Shown: positions 25,206 to 34,161 of the stretch, piece by piece
Layout of the letters: every line of letters begins with the position of its first letter
How positions within the stretch are numbered: position 1 is the stretch's first letter
Source of the DNA: QHCE01 sp038260095
GTDB lineage: Bacteria > Actinomycetota > Actinomycetes > Mycobacteriales > QHCE01
Length of the DNA stretch: 64,000 nucleotides
Direction of reading: 5' to 3'
Assembly (NCBI GenBank): GCA_038260095.1
Contig: JBBSOC010000002.1
Span: 1-64,000 of the forward strand
Translations under genes and position numbers: made by a program
The notes under the pieces: generated by a model
Database searches by the model: none
Told to the model about the DNA's origin: nothing
What the model saw: the letters and a program-made list of their open reading frames with translations, nothing else

Positions 25206-27560
25206 TTAAACCTCTACCTTCTCGAAGGTGGAGGCTATAGGCACATCCGCACCCACCACAATGCTGCGTCGCTTAGAAACCACGATCGCTACCACTACCA
25301 CAGCCGCGGCCCCTAGCGCTACGGCAACACGCAGCACAGTGTTCTCCGAACTACCCACCGACCACGTCACTATCGCTGGTGCAATCAGCAGAGACACCAG
25401 GTTCATCACCTTGATTAGCGGGTTGATGGCCGGGCCGGCCGTGTCCTTGAATGGGTCACCGACTGTGTCACCAATGACGGTAGCGGCATGCGCGGGTGAA
25501 CCCTTACCACCATGTGCACCATCCTCGACCATCTTCTTCGCGTTGTCCCAGGCACCGCCAGAGTTGGCGAGAAAGACTGCCATCAAGACACCTGTACCGA
25601 TTGCTCCAGCCAGGTAGGAACCTAGCGCTCCGACTCCGAGGCCAAATCCGACCGCAACTGGTCCGAGGATAGCCAGCAAACCAGGCGTAGCCAGCTCACG
25701 CAGTGAATCCTTCGTGCAGATGTCGACGACTCTGCCGTACTCCGGCTTCACGGCACCGGTCATGATGCCCGGATTGTCGGCGAACTGACGGCGCACCTCG
25801 AACACGATGGCACCAGCCGCCCGCGTCACCGCGTTGATAGCCAAGCCGGAGAACAAGAACACTACGGAAGCACCGATGATGAGACCGACCAGGTTTTTGG
25901 GGTCGGCCACGTTGAGCACACCGGAAAAGTTCAACTGATCGGCGACGGAAAGACTGCTCAGCGTAGTCCCACCAGCATCCCGGAAAGCCTGTTGCACCGC
26001 GTCAGTGAACGAACCAAACAACGCGGTCGCCGCCAACACAGCGGTGGCGATCGCGATGCCTTTAGTAATGGCCTTGGTGGTGTTACCTACAGCGTCTAGA
26101 TCCGTCAGCACCCGGGCACCAGCCGGGCTGACGTCGCCCGACATCTCGGCAATACCTTGCGCGTTGTCACTGATCGGTCCGAACGTATCCATGGCAACGA
26201 TGACACCCACGGTGGTCAGCAAACCAGTGCCGGCCAGCGCAATCGCAAAAAGTGACACAACGATTGAGCCGCCGCCGAGCAGGAACGCACCGTAGACAGC
26301 CGCAGCAATCACCAGAGCGGTATACACCGCCGACTCCATGCCCACAGTGATGCCGGCGAGCACTACAGTCGCCGGACCAGTCAACGCGGTCTTGCCGATA
26401 TCACGCACCGGGCGCCTGTTGGTCTCAGTAAAGTACCCCGTGAGCAGCTGAATCGCCGCCGCCAGCACGATGCCGATCGCAACCGCGCCAATAGCGATCA
26501 CCCGCGGATCCCCGTCGTGCCCGGCCAAAGGCTTGCTGATATCGGACAACGCCGCAAACGAGCTGGGCAGATACGCGAAGGCGGCCACGCCGCACAGCAC
26601 TACAGAGATCGCCGCCGACGTGAAAAACGCTCGGTTGATTGCGGTCATGCCGCTTTTATCGGTGGCGCGTAGCCGGATCAGGAAGACACCGATGATTGCC
26701 GTGATGACCCCGATGGCTGGCACGATCAGTGGGAAGACAAGACCCGCCTCACCGAAGGCCACCTTGCCCAAAATGAGCGCCGCGACCAACGTCACCGCAT
26801 AGGACTCGAACAAGTCGGCCGCCATGCCGGCACAGTCACCGACGTTGTCGCCAACATTGTCGGCAATGGTGGCGGCATTACGCGGGTCGTCTTCGGGAAT
26901 GTTGTGTTCAACTTTGCCCACCAGGTCCGCGCCCACGTCAGCGGCCTTAGTGAAGATACCTCCGCCAACTCGCATGAACATGGCCAGCAGTGCCGCACCG
27001 AAACCAAATCCTTCTAGCACCGTCGGAGCGTCAGAGCGGTAGATCAAAACCACGGTCGCCGCGCCCAGTAGGCCAAGCCCAACCGTGAAGAATCCGACCA
27101 CGCCACCAGTGCGAAACGCGATACGCATCGCGGACGCGCCGCCGCTTTCATTCGCCGCGGCGGCTACTCGAACGTTTGCGCGGGTAGCAAGCCACATGCC
27201 GACATAGCCAATGAATGCGGAGAATAACGCGCCGACGAGAAAGAATGCTGAACGACCAATCCGCACACCGGCATCATCATTGGGTACGGGCAGCAGGAAT
27301 AGCAGTACGACCGCGAGGACCACAAAAACGCTCAGCGTCTTGAACTGCCGATTCAGATACGCCGAAGCGCCTTCCTGCACGGCTTCAGCGATGCGCTGCA
27401 TCGCGGAGGTACCCTGGCCTGCCGCAAGGACGGTCTGGATCAGCTTGCCAGCGATGGCTAGCGCTATCAGCGCAATAACCGCCACTATGGCAACGTAGGT
27501 GACATTGCTAGCGGAAAGCTCTACCGGCCCGCTACTTGCCGCGAGCGATGCGTCTCGCAT
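25206..27560 (-). CDS. hppA: Membrane-bound proton-translocating pyrophosphatase (K+-independent type)
   Basis: Integral membrane enzyme of about 16 helices that couples pyrophosphate hydrolysis to H+ pumping. The catalytic motifs DNVGDNVGDCAGMAADLFE and GDTVGDPFKDTAGPA are intact. The determinant of potassium dependence reads GNTTKAITKG, with Lys and Thr at the positions that mark the K+-independent subtype. The length, 784 residues, is normal. Streptomyces carries the same gene beside bldG, and M. tuberculosis lacks it. With soluble ppa also present, the cell has two routes for pyrophosphate. Confidence 0.95.
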   Translation of the reverse strand: MRDASLAASSGPVELSASNVTYVAIVAVIALIALAIAGKLIQTVLAAGQGTSAMQRIAEAVQEGASAYLNRQFKTLSVFVVLAVVLLFLLPVPNDDAGVRIGRSAFFLVGALFSAFIGYVGMWLATRANVRVAAAANESGGASAMRIAFRTGGVVGFFTVGLGLLGAATVVLIYRSDAPTVLEGFGFGAALLAMFMRVGGGIFTKAADVGADLVGKVEHNIPEDDPRNAATIADNVGDNVGDCAGMAADLFESYAVTLVAALILGKVAFGEAGLVFPLIVPAIGVITAIIGVFLIRLRATDKSGMTAINRAFFTSAAISVVLCGVAAFAYLPSSFAALSDISKPLAGHDGDPRVIAIGAVAIGIVLAAAIQLLTGYFTETNRRPVRDIGKTALTGPATVVLAGITVGMESAVYTALVIAAAVYGAFLLGGGSIVVSLFAIALAGTGLLTTVGVIVAMDTFGPISDNAQGIAEMSGDVSPAGARVLTDLDAVGNTTKAITKGIAIATAVLAATALFGSFTDAVQQAFRDAGGTTLSSLSVADQLNFSGVLNVADPKNLVGLIIGASVVFLFSGLAINAVTRAAGAIVFEVRRQFADNPGIMTGAVKPEYGRVVDICTKDSLRELATPGLLAILGPVAVGFGLGVGALGSYLAGAIGTGVLMAVFLANSGGAWDNAKKMVEDGAHGGKGSPAHAATVIGDTVGDPFKDTAGPAINPLIKVMNLVSLLIAPAIVTWSVGSSENTVLRVAVALGAAAVVVVAIVVSKRRSIVVGADVPIASTFEKVEV

Positions 27561-27787
27561 GTATCCTCCTGGTCATGCTGAATGAATCACCGCGTGATCG
27601 AATCCAGCCAGTCCGCGCCCGCTTCTGTGCAGGTTGGTCCAGCTACACGTTTCGAGTACACGACGGTGCGTTGCACCTCGGGGTGATTTGGGGAGTGTAG
27701 GCGAGACCAGGTCAGGCCTGCACCACCGGATGCCACTCCAGACCACATTCCCCCAGACAAACAGCGCCAGAAGCACGCATTATGCGT

Positions 27788-28306
27788 TCAAGGTCCCGCA
27801 TTCGGGCCCAACTTTACTGGCCAACTGGCGCGCACCAGCGTGCCTATGCCATCCGGTGCTGGACCGATCTCGATCTCATCGATCATTCCGGTCAGGAGCA
27901 GCGGCGCGTTCGCCAGTTCTTCCGACACCTCGGTGGAGACAGCGGTCGCCATCTGCTGCCATGCGGAAACCGTATCGGTATCGGTATCGCGGTAGGGCGC
28001 GTAATCACGAACGACCAGAACAATCTGTTCTTCCCCTGCGCTCGTGCGCTGACGTGAAATAGACAACTCCACGGCATCAGTGAGTTCGCAGCGTATCGCT
28101 GCGGCGATTGCCCGATTACACGCCTCAGAGACGGCGAGTTTGACGTCGTCGAGCGCTTCCAGCTGCGCACCGAGCTTTCGTGCTGCCGCAACCGCCACCA
28201 GCCGTGCCGTCGGAACGTGCGCGGGGGTAGGGCTGATCCTCAACGAAATCACCGGATCTCGCTCGGCAGCCGCTACACCGTACTGCGCGCCGACCCATGC
28301 GGTCAT
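27788..28306 (-). CDS. Anti-sigma factor / RsbW-like ATPase partner of BldG
   Basis: The 172-residue protein has the HATPase fold of SpoIIAB/RsbW kinases. The N-box region is LAVSEACNRAIAAAI, while the later G-boxes are weak (DEIEIGPAPDGIGTLV), so catalysis cannot be taken for granted. It begins 12 bases downstream of the bldG homolog. The same pair, followed by hppA, occurs in Streptomyces (SCO3548-SCO3549 by memory), where the proteins interact. It probably binds a sigma factor and releases it when BldG is dephosphorylated. The sigma factor is not in this window. Confidence 0.82.
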   Translation of the reverse strand: MTAWVGAQYGVAAAERDPVISLRISPTPAHVPTARLVAVAAARKLGAQLEALDDVKLAVSEACNRAIAAAIRCELTDAVELSISRQRTSAGEEQIVLVVRDYAPYRDTDTDTVSAWQQMATAVSTEVSEELANAPLLLTGMIDEIEIGPAPDGIGTLVRASWPVKLGPNAGP

Positions 28307-28318
28307 CGTGGGTCCACC

Positions 28319-28690
28319 CTACTGTGTAGAGCTCGGCCGACCTGCGTCGCCGAGTGCAACGTCGATGGCGTCTTCTACCGAGGAAGCGATGGTGAACACT
28401 CGTTCCAAACCGGTGATACGAAAAATTTTCACAATGCGCTCTTGCGTACAGACCAGCGCGAGGCTGCCGTTAGCGGCCTTCACCCGTTTGAGCGTGCCTA
28501 CCAACACGCCAAGCCCGGTTGAATCTAGAAAATCCACATCTCGCATGTCCACTACCAGATGACGGTCCCCCGCATCCACAAGATCGACCAGCTTGACTCG
28601 AAGCTGCGGCGCGGTGTAGACATCGATCTCTCCCGCCACCGATACCACCGTATGGTCGTCAACCGAACGTGTGGTGATCGTGAGTTCCAT
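28319..28690 (-). CDS. bldG: Anti-anti-sigma factor, BldG-type
   Basis: STAS-domain antagonist that is switched by serine phosphorylation. The 123-residue protein matches BldG closely: GEIDVYTAPQLR, VVDMRDVDFLDSTGLGVLVGTLKR with the phosphorylated Ser in DSTG, and ERIVKIFRITGLERVF. It is the first gene of an apparent operon with the anti-sigma partner. In Streptomyces BldG controls development and antibiotic production. Here the output is unknown. Confidence 0.92.
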   Translation of the reverse strand: MELTITTRSVDDHTVVSVAGEIDVYTAPQLRVKLVDLVDAGDRHLVVDMRDVDFLDSTGLGVLVGTLKRVKAANGSLALVCTQERIVKIFRITGLERVFTIASSVEDAIDVALGDAGRPSSTQ

Positions 28691-28874
28691 TAAGATCCTC
28701 CATACGGTAGTAGTGCGATAGCAAGTGGCACCACATAGCGTGTAACTACGTTGCCCATTGTTGCCGATCTAACCACTAGTGTCGTGCATTGTGAGCTGGC
28801 GCCGCACCGGACATGCAGCTAGTGCGACTTAAGTGCGCCATCGACAACGCTATTCACGCGGTCTCTTACTCGGT
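28691..28874. other. bldG upstream region
   Basis: The 331 bases between bldG and the tad locus hold the bldG promoter region and, from 28875 to 28985, a copy of a repeated element described separately. No gene is seen in the remaining part. Confidence 0.5.
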
Positions 28875-28985
28875 GTGCACGATAAAAATTTTTGCACAAG
28901 TTCTCTTAACTTGGCAAAACACGCTGCCACTGACCTGGTTGCTTCATCGACGATGGGTGATGGCCGTAGCTTGCAATCGTGCACC
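28875..28985 (+). mobile_element. MITE-like repeat, copy 1
   Basis: A non-coding element of about 110 bp bounded by GTGCACGAT and ATCGTGCACC. It matches, in opposite orientation, the sequence at 53227-53335: the first 45 bases are identical and the rest differ by scattered substitutions and small indels. Both ends resemble each other for about 20 bases when flanks such as TAACGACATG are included. Terminal inverted repeats, small size and no coding capacity suggest a miniature inverted-repeat transposable element. It lies between bldG and the tad operon. Confidence 0.7.
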
Positions 28986-29021
28986 ATGTCGTTAGCCCAA
29001 GGCGTGAGTAGCGAACGGCTG

Positions 29022-29381
29022 TCAGTCTTCCACCGGTCCAGCTCTGGCTGTTGCTACCGATGAGCGCGGCAGCTTTAATCGCAGGTTTGTTGCGGCAACC
29101 TGCACTGAAACGACAGCGTCGAGACCGTCCAGGCGACAACTGAGTAGCGTTGCATGATTGGCCAGGGCTACACTGCGAGCAGCTCGACAGGCCCGGCCCT
29201 GATCAACCAAACTGCGTTGAGCGGCGGCAACCGCAGCTAAGTCCGCGACGTTGCTCGCCCGATGGACTGCGAGCATATAGGAACCAGCGGTAGCAATCGT
29301 CGCGGCGATCAACACGATAGCTGTACCCAGCGCCATGACCATTACCGATGCGCTGCCAGCGTCACGCCCTCGGCTACTCAT
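29022..29381 (-). CDS. TadG-like / Rv3654c-type secretion-locus protein
   Basis: The 119-residue protein has an N-terminal hydrophobic segment after a short charged start (DAGSASVMVMALGTAIVLIAATIATAGSYML), as in TadE/TadG pseudopilins, then SNVADLAAVAAAQRSLVDQGRACRAA. This fits the Rv3654c/TadE-like family at the end of actinobacterial tad loci. The start overlaps the upstream TadE gene by 4 bases. It is the last gene of the operon. A role as a minor pilin or envelope component is inferred from the family. Confidence 0.78.
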   Translation of the reverse strand: MSSRGRDAGSASVMVMALGTAIVLIAATIATAGSYMLAVHRASNVADLAAVAAAQRSLVDQGRACRAARSVALANHATLLSCRLDGLDAVVSVQVAATNLRLKLPRSSVATARAGPVED

Positions 29382-29770
29382 GGCGGTGCCTTGTCTTCTT
29401 TGCTTTGTTCACCCTCTTCAGCCGCTGCGACGCAGACCGCTGAAATCTGTACCGCAGGTAACGCGGCGCCCCCAAGTCGCATATGCGCCTGAACCGTAGC
29501 CCGCACCATCCCTGCCTCAGTGACAACCGCAAGCTGCGCTGCCTGGGGCATGTTCGCCATAGCAGGGCGTTCTCCTCGAGCCACCGCGCGTGCCGCCAAG
29601 CATGCCGCATGCTCACTGCGAAGCTGGGTAGTGACGGCGCCCACAGCGCCTAGGGCAATCGTGAGCATCAGCACCAGCGCTGGCATCGTGGCAGCCAGCT
29701 CCGCGGTCACCATCCCCGAGTCACGGCTATTATGCCGTTCCCGGGAATTCGTCTCACCAGTCGGCGTCAC
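29378..29770 (-). CDS. TadE-like pseudopilin (Rv3655c-type)
   Basis: The 130-residue protein has DSGMVTAELAATMPALVLMLTIALGAVGAVTTQ. The E five residues after Gly, followed by a long hydrophobic stretch, is the prepilin-type processing signal of TadE proteins. Cleavage would fall between Gly and Met. The GTG start overlaps the stop of the prepilin gene (GTGA) and the end overlaps the following TadG-like gene. It is probably a minor component of the pilus-like structure. Confidence 0.82.
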   Translation of the reverse strand: MTPTGETNSRERHNSRDSGMVTAELAATMPALVLMLTIALGAVGAVTTQLRSEHAACLAARAVARGERPAMANMPQAAQLAVVTEAGMVRATVQAHMRLGGAALPAVQISAVCVAAAEEGEQSKEDKAPP

Positions 29771-29940
29771 TTCAACGCTCGCGTCACGATGGCAGTGAGC
29801 GCTTGCTGCACGGTGGGACTTGTCAACACTTTGAGCAGAATCCCGGCAAACGCCACCGCTGCCACGATGCCAACGGCATACTCGGCAGTCGTCATTCCTG
29901 TCTCACCGTGCCGACGCAGCCATCGTCGAATATTCTCCAT
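29767..29940 (-). CDS. Flp-type prepilin, DUF4244 family
   Basis: A 57-residue protein starting at ATG 29940. It reads MENIRRWLRRHGETG, then MTTAEYAVGIVAAVAFAGILL, then a short tail. The processing site G|MTTAEY matches the Flp consensus (Gly, then Glu-Tyr at +5/+6). A prepilin peptidase would remove the basic 15-residue leader and leave a 42-residue hydrophobic pilin. It corresponds to DUF4244 (Rv3656c) and is the likely major subunit of the structure built by the tad genes. No prepilin peptidase gene is in the window. Confidence 0.87.
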   Translation of the reverse strand: MENIRRWLRRHGETGMTTAEYAVGIVAAVAFAGILLKVLTSPTVQQALTAIVTRALK

Positions 29941-29998
29941 TACTGTCTCCTAATCTTTAGTTGTGTTATCTATTGGGTTGCCCAGACCAAACTGCGCC

Positions 29999-31672
29999 TC
30001 ATATAGCCGTTTTTAGGGCTTGTTGCAGCACACTGACCACTACGGGAACGACGCCCAGCAGCACAAAGGACGGCAGAAAGCAGCACATCAACGGCGCGAC
30101 CATGAGCACACCGCGGCGCTGTGCGGCTGCTTCCTGTGCGGCCTGCGTTGACTCGCGAAGTTGGGCAGCCATGCGTACGAGGCTGTCGGCTAGTGCGGCT
30201 CCACTGTGACCGCTGCGGGCAAGCGCCCGTAGGAGCGGCGCGGCGTCAGGGGCTTCACAGATGCCGCGCCGCCATGCGGCTGGGATAGGCTCACCAAGTG
30301 CCGCGGCAGCACCTACAGCTCGCAGGCTTGCGCCTAGGCGGCCGCTCAACGCTGTGCCCACCTGGCATAGCGCCTGTGAGGTAGGGGAACCGGACCGCAG
30401 TGCGGCTGACAGCAGCACTAGGGCGTAGGGAAGCTGCTCCAGCCAGCCTGGGTCAGGTCGGCGGGCCTGCCTCCTACGCAGCCAGGCCATACTCGCAACT
30501 GAACCCAGTGCTACCCCCACTCCGATCGGTAAAGCCCATACAGCACGTCCGATAAACCAGGCAGCCGCCACGCCCGCGAGTGCCCCCACAAACCACCGGA
30601 CAGCGGGTCCCGTGGTCCCAGTGCTGGTGCTTTCGGAGTCGGCAGCGAAAGGATCGCAGCCATTGCTATCCACTTTCAGCACCGCTGCCAAACCCCGTAA
30701 CCGTTGTCTGCTCACACATCTGTCACGACGCCACGTGAGTGCTGACAGCACACCGCGAACCGCTGAAATCATCCGCGGCGTTCCCGCATCGGCAGCAGCG
30801 ATCCGGTCTGCCCAGATCCATCCAGCGCAGTGCAACACCACCGCTGTTAGCGCACAACACGCTCCCAAGAAGCTGTGCAGCAGCACTGCGGCCGGGTCCG
30901 CGCCCATGGTGCAACCGACCGCTATTCCTAGCGCGGGCAACAATGACAGCACCATGACCGTGGCGCGAGCACTCGCCGTGTGTACTGCCGCCGCCTGCTC
31001 GCGTCGGCGCTGCGCTGCTAGCTCGTCGTCTAGGCCGTCGAGCACACCTGCAAGTGCCGAGCCGGATTCTTGGAGCTTCCAAGCGGCGGCAAGGCGATCG
31101 CACCACGCTGCCTGTGGCACAGGGACCGCGCGCAGCGCAGCCACCACTCCTACCCCGTCCCCACTAGCGGCGTTTCGTACCTGTTGCCATGCCACAAGCA
31201 TGCGCAGTACCGCGGCACATAGAGTGCAGGCGGTGTCTGACTGCGCGCAGCTAGGGTGGCGTGAACGCAGGCCCGCGCAGACCATGTCGGTTGCTGCTAC
31301 TAGCGCTAGATGCGGAGACTGGCCAGCGCGGATTTCGTCGGCAATCGTCATGCATGCTTCAGAGCACAGCGATAAGGAGATGCGGCGCAACGCACGCCAG
31401 CGACGCGCACGTAGCGCTCGCCGCAGCAACCAGAAATAACAACAGCTCGCCACAGCCAGAACTGGACCGCTCACTACGTATGCGGCGCCGACCATACCGA
31501 GATAGCCCGGCAGGCACCACCCATGCCACCATCGCCTGAGCCTGACAAACCTAAGCCTCCGCAGCTGAGCTGTGTCACCGTCGGCGTACTTGTCCGGCGC
31601 GGACTGAGTCGCAGCCAGCAGCCGTAAACGCGTCCGCGAGCTCAACCGACTAGACGTCAAAGCGGCGATCAT
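29999..31672 (-). CDS. TadB-TadC fusion, type II secretion F-domain membrane protein
   Basis: The 557-residue protein holds two T2SSF units. The first (about 95-275) contains RRISLSLCSEACMTIADEIRAGQSPHLAL and the second (about 400-550) LEQLPYALVLLSAALRSGSPTSQAL, each followed by paired membrane helices. In M. tuberculosis these are separate genes, Rv3658c and Rv3657c. They form the membrane platform that works with the TadA ATPase. The start overlaps tadA by 4 bases. A gap of 58 bases separates the end from the prepilin start. Confidence 0.85.
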   Translation of the reverse strand: MIAALTSSRLSSRTRLRLLAATQSAPDKYADGDTAQLRRLRFVRLRRWWHGWCLPGYLGMVGAAYVVSGPVLAVASCCYFWLLRRALRARRWRALRRISLSLCSEACMTIADEIRAGQSPHLALVAATDMVCAGLRSRHPSCAQSDTACTLCAAVLRMLVAWQQVRNAASGDGVGVVAALRAVPVPQAAWCDRLAAAWKLQESGSALAGVLDGLDDELAAQRRREQAAAVHTASARATVMVLSLLPALGIAVGCTMGADPAAVLLHSFLGACCALTAVVLHCAGWIWADRIAAADAGTPRMISAVRGVLSALTWRRDRCVSRQRLRGLAAVLKVDSNGCDPFAADSESTSTGTTGPAVRWFVGALAGVAAAWFIGRAVWALPIGVGVALGSVASMAWLRRRQARRPDPGWLEQLPYALVLLSAALRSGSPTSQALCQVGTALSGRLGASLRAVGAAAALGEPIPAAWRRGICEAPDAAPLLRALARSGHSGAALADSLVRMAAQLRESTQAAQEAAAQRRGVLMVAPLMCCFLPSFVLLGVVPVVVSVLQQALKTAI

Positions 31673-32826
31673 CGCGGTTCCATTTCAACAGCGATGAAAT
31701 CTTCCAGAGCCTGGATTCCTGGCGCTGGACGCCCATCTCTGGCCCAAGCAGTGACGGCCCGCACTGTGCCAACGGAGTCCACGCACAACAGCGCGATCTC
31801 CTCCAGCACACGCAACCGACCGCGACGTCCCATATGCAAAATGCATGGCAGGGATGCGGCAAGCTGAGAATGCACCGCATGTCGATCTAGGCCGCCTAGC
31901 GAGCCGAGGGCCTCTAGCCGTGCGGGCACATCGGCGGGACTATTAGCATGCATAGTTCCCGCACAGCCCGAGTGCCCGGTGTTTAGTGCGCACAGCAACT
32001 CAACCACTTCCGCGCCCCGGCATTCGCCAACTACTATGCGATCAGGGCGCATCCGCAATGCTTGCCGCACTAGCTCACGCAACGAGACCGTCCCCGCACC
32101 GTCAGTGTTATGCCCGCGGGATTGCAGCGACACCACGTGTGGGTGATGACATCGCAGCTCTTGAGAGTCTTCAACGACTACTACTCGTTCACATGTGGGC
32201 AGCTCACTAAGCAGGCTCGCCAGGAATGTCGTCTTTCCCGATGTCGTGCCACCCGTGACGAGAAATGCGCGCTTGGCGACAAGCAGCGCGCGCAGGATGC
32301 TCGCTGCACGAGACGGCAGGGCTCCCTGCTCCACGAGCTCAGCGAGGGAGAACACCCGTGGACGGAATGTGCGCAGCGACACGCAAACGCCGTTGACCGC
32401 AATCGGCGCGATGACAACATGTAGTCGCGTGCCATCTGGCAGGCGCGCATCTACCCAAGGCTTGGCCGCGTCAAGCCGCTGCCCGCAGGCCACAGCCAAC
32501 CGCTGGGCCATGCACTGCAGCTGAGCCTCGCTTTGTTGCGGCAACACAACGCGTTGCAGCCCACCCCCACGATCAACCCAGGTACTTTGCGTGCCATTTA
32601 TCAATACATCCGTGACATCGACGTCATCGAGCAGTGCATTGAGGGCCGCTAAACCAATCAGTTCGGTGCGCAGCGCCCGTGTCAGGTGATGCACCACCAA
32701 GTCGTTACCCGCGGTGTCACCGCAGATGGCGCGAGCGGCCGCGGTCACCCGATCATGTGTCAGCGGGGCGCCGGCATCAGTAAGCCAGCGACGCACCTGG
32801 GTTGCGAGACTGAGTTGCCCGGTCAC
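31669..32826 (-). CDS. tadA: TadA/CpaF-type secretion ATPase
   Basis: The cytoplasmic motor of the pilus locus. The 385-residue protein has an N-terminal helical region, ATDVLINGTQSTWVDRGGGL-type and RTFRPRVFSLAELV segments, Walker A VTGGTTSGKTT near residue 215, Walker B and Asp box (MRPDRIVVGECRGAEV) and the His box TGHSGCAGTMHANSP. All are hallmarks of CpaF ATPases (Rv3659c in M. tuberculosis). It overlaps both ssd upstream and tadBC downstream by 4 bases, so the operon is tightly coupled. Confidence 0.92.
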   Translation of the reverse strand: MTGQLSLATQVRRWLTDAGAPLTHDRVTAAARAICGDTAGNDLVVHHLTRALRTELIGLAALNALLDDVDVTDVLINGTQSTWVDRGGGLQRVVLPQQSEAQLQCMAQRLAVACGQRLDAAKPWVDARLPDGTRLHVVIAPIAVNGVCVSLRTFRPRVFSLAELVEQGALPSRAASILRALLVAKRAFLVTGGTTSGKTTFLASLLSELPTCERVVVVEDSQELRCHHPHVVSLQSRGHNTDGAGTVSLRELVRQALRMRPDRIVVGECRGAEVVELLCALNTGHSGCAGTMHANSPADVPARLEALGSLGGLDRHAVHSQLAASLPCILHMGRRGRLRVLEEIALLCVDSVGTVRAVTAWARDGRPAPGIQALEDFIAVEMEPR

Positions 32827-33920
32827 TGGCAGATCCCACTCGGCCCGCTGAGTAACTGCTCGAGCAGCGCTCTGCTGAGCGCGCTGAGCGCACCCCTTTT
32901 CCCGCTACCCGGAGCGACACCCTTTTCTACCGCCGCCGCCAAGGAAGGTTCCCATTGCATTGTTCCCAGTAGCGGTAGCTGTAGTGCCGCAGCCACCTCG
33001 GCTGAATTGATACCAGCTGGAGCGGGTGTACGCACCACTATTCGCAGTTGCTCGCAATGTGGGCGAATCACCGAAATTACCCGGCTGGCTGCCGCTACGG
33101 CACGAACCTCTGCTGGGACGACAAGAACGACAACGTCAGTAGCGTCCAGCGCTGCCTTGGCTGCCTCATCCGGAGCACGAGGCAGGTCCACGACTACCAG
33201 GTCACTACCGCGTCTGGCAATGTCGAGTAGCTGGCGGAGAGTGCGCGGAGCAATAGCAAGCTGCTCACCTCGATCCCATGAGAGCAGGGACAACTCACCT
33301 ACTCGAGGTAGCGTGTCTATGACTTCGCCACTCACCCCGCCGGTGGGAGTAGTGGATAGATCGGGCCAGCGCGCCCCCGCATAGCTTTCTCGTCCCAGTA
33401 AGAGATCCAGTCCGCCACCCAGCGGGTCTGCGTCTACCAGCATGGTTCGGCGCCCAGAGTGGGCTGCGGTGACCGCTAAAGCACTGGCCAGGACGCTTGC
33501 ACCCGCGCCACCACGGCCGCCTACCACTCCGACCACCACACCGGCCGGCCCGTGCGTCGCGCTGGCTAAACGCTCGCCTAGCCACGATGCGCCGGCTGGT
33601 AACTCGACTACGTGGTCAACGTCGAGCTCGGCGGCAAGCTGCCAGGTCGTCTCACCAGGCGGCGCTGAGCCGCGGGTAAGACTTGAAGCTGCGCTCAGCA
33701 GCACAACTCGGCCACGCCTCGGCGGGTGCATCCGGACGCACTGCGCTCCAGCTGCTTCATCTAGTACCACGAGTGACGCTTTTGACCACGCCCGCAGGGC
33801 GCCTGCCGCATCCGGGGCGAGCTCAGGTTCAACGCCCACGGAAGCGGCAATATGCAGTAGTTGGTCCAGTAGCACCGGGTCTGTTATCAAAAACAGCGGG
33901 CGCGGTGATGTTTCGAGCAC
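32823..33920 (-). CDS. ssd: Ssd/CpaE-like MinD-family ATPase
   Basis: The 365-residue protein has a receiver-like N-terminal region (about 1-115) and a P-loop domain with deviant Walker A VGGRGGAGAS, then LVDADPLGGGLDLLLG and LVVVDLPRAPDEAAKAAL, as in CpaE and the septum-site protein Ssd (Rv3660c). It probably localises the Tad machinery and may influence division, as reported for mycobacterial Ssd. The GTG at 33920 is chosen because GGAGAGG stands 5 bases before it. The open frame extends to 34010 but has no ribosome site there. It starts the tad operon. Confidence 0.88.
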   Translation of the reverse strand: MLETSPRPLFLITDPVLLDQLLHIAASVGVEPELAPDAAGALRAWSKASLVVLDEAAGAQCVRMHPPRRGRVVLLSAASSLTRGSAPPGETTWQLAAELDVDHVVELPAGASWLGERLASATHGPAGVVVGVVGGRGGAGASVLASALAVTAAHSGRRTMLVDADPLGGGLDLLLGRESYAGARWPDLSTTPTGGVSGEVIDTLPRVGELSLLSWDRGEQLAIAPRTLRQLLDIARRGSDLVVVDLPRAPDEAAKAALDATDVVVLVVPAEVRAVAAASRVISVIRPHCEQLRIVVRTPAPAGINSAEVAAALQLPLLGTMQWEPSLAAAVEKGVAPGSGKRGALSALSRALLEQLLSGPSGICQ

Positions 33921-34126
33921 GAAAACCTCTCCAGTGGTATCAGGGGCAAGCTCACCCTGACGCCGTGGAAACGGGTTTAGTTGATGCAGCGCAGATATGT
34001 GCAGCCGCACTCAAGCTGTGGAAACTCGCTGCGGATTCGTTGCTAAGAGTACCGAAGTGGCCGATTGCGGCGGCTCATCCGGAATCGATACACAAAAATC
34101 AATCGGGACAATCTTCGTACGCCCTC

Positions 34127-34155
34127 TTGTCCTCGCCTGATTAGAGCGGTAGAAC
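34127..34155 (+). promoter_or_regulatory. Sigma-A-like promoter for the small RNA
   Basis: TTGTCC at 34127-34132 and TAGAAC at 34150-34155 are separated by exactly 17 bases, the ideal spacing. Transcription would start near 34161-34163, at the edge of the first hairpin of the RNA described next. The -10 box is imperfect at its last base. Confidence 0.5.
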
Positions 34156-34161
34156 GTTAGA

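Noticed and set aside
28813..29063. Plus-strand frames across the repeat at 28.9 kb
   Set aside because: They are not preserved in the second copy at 53.2 kb, so the repeat is not coding.
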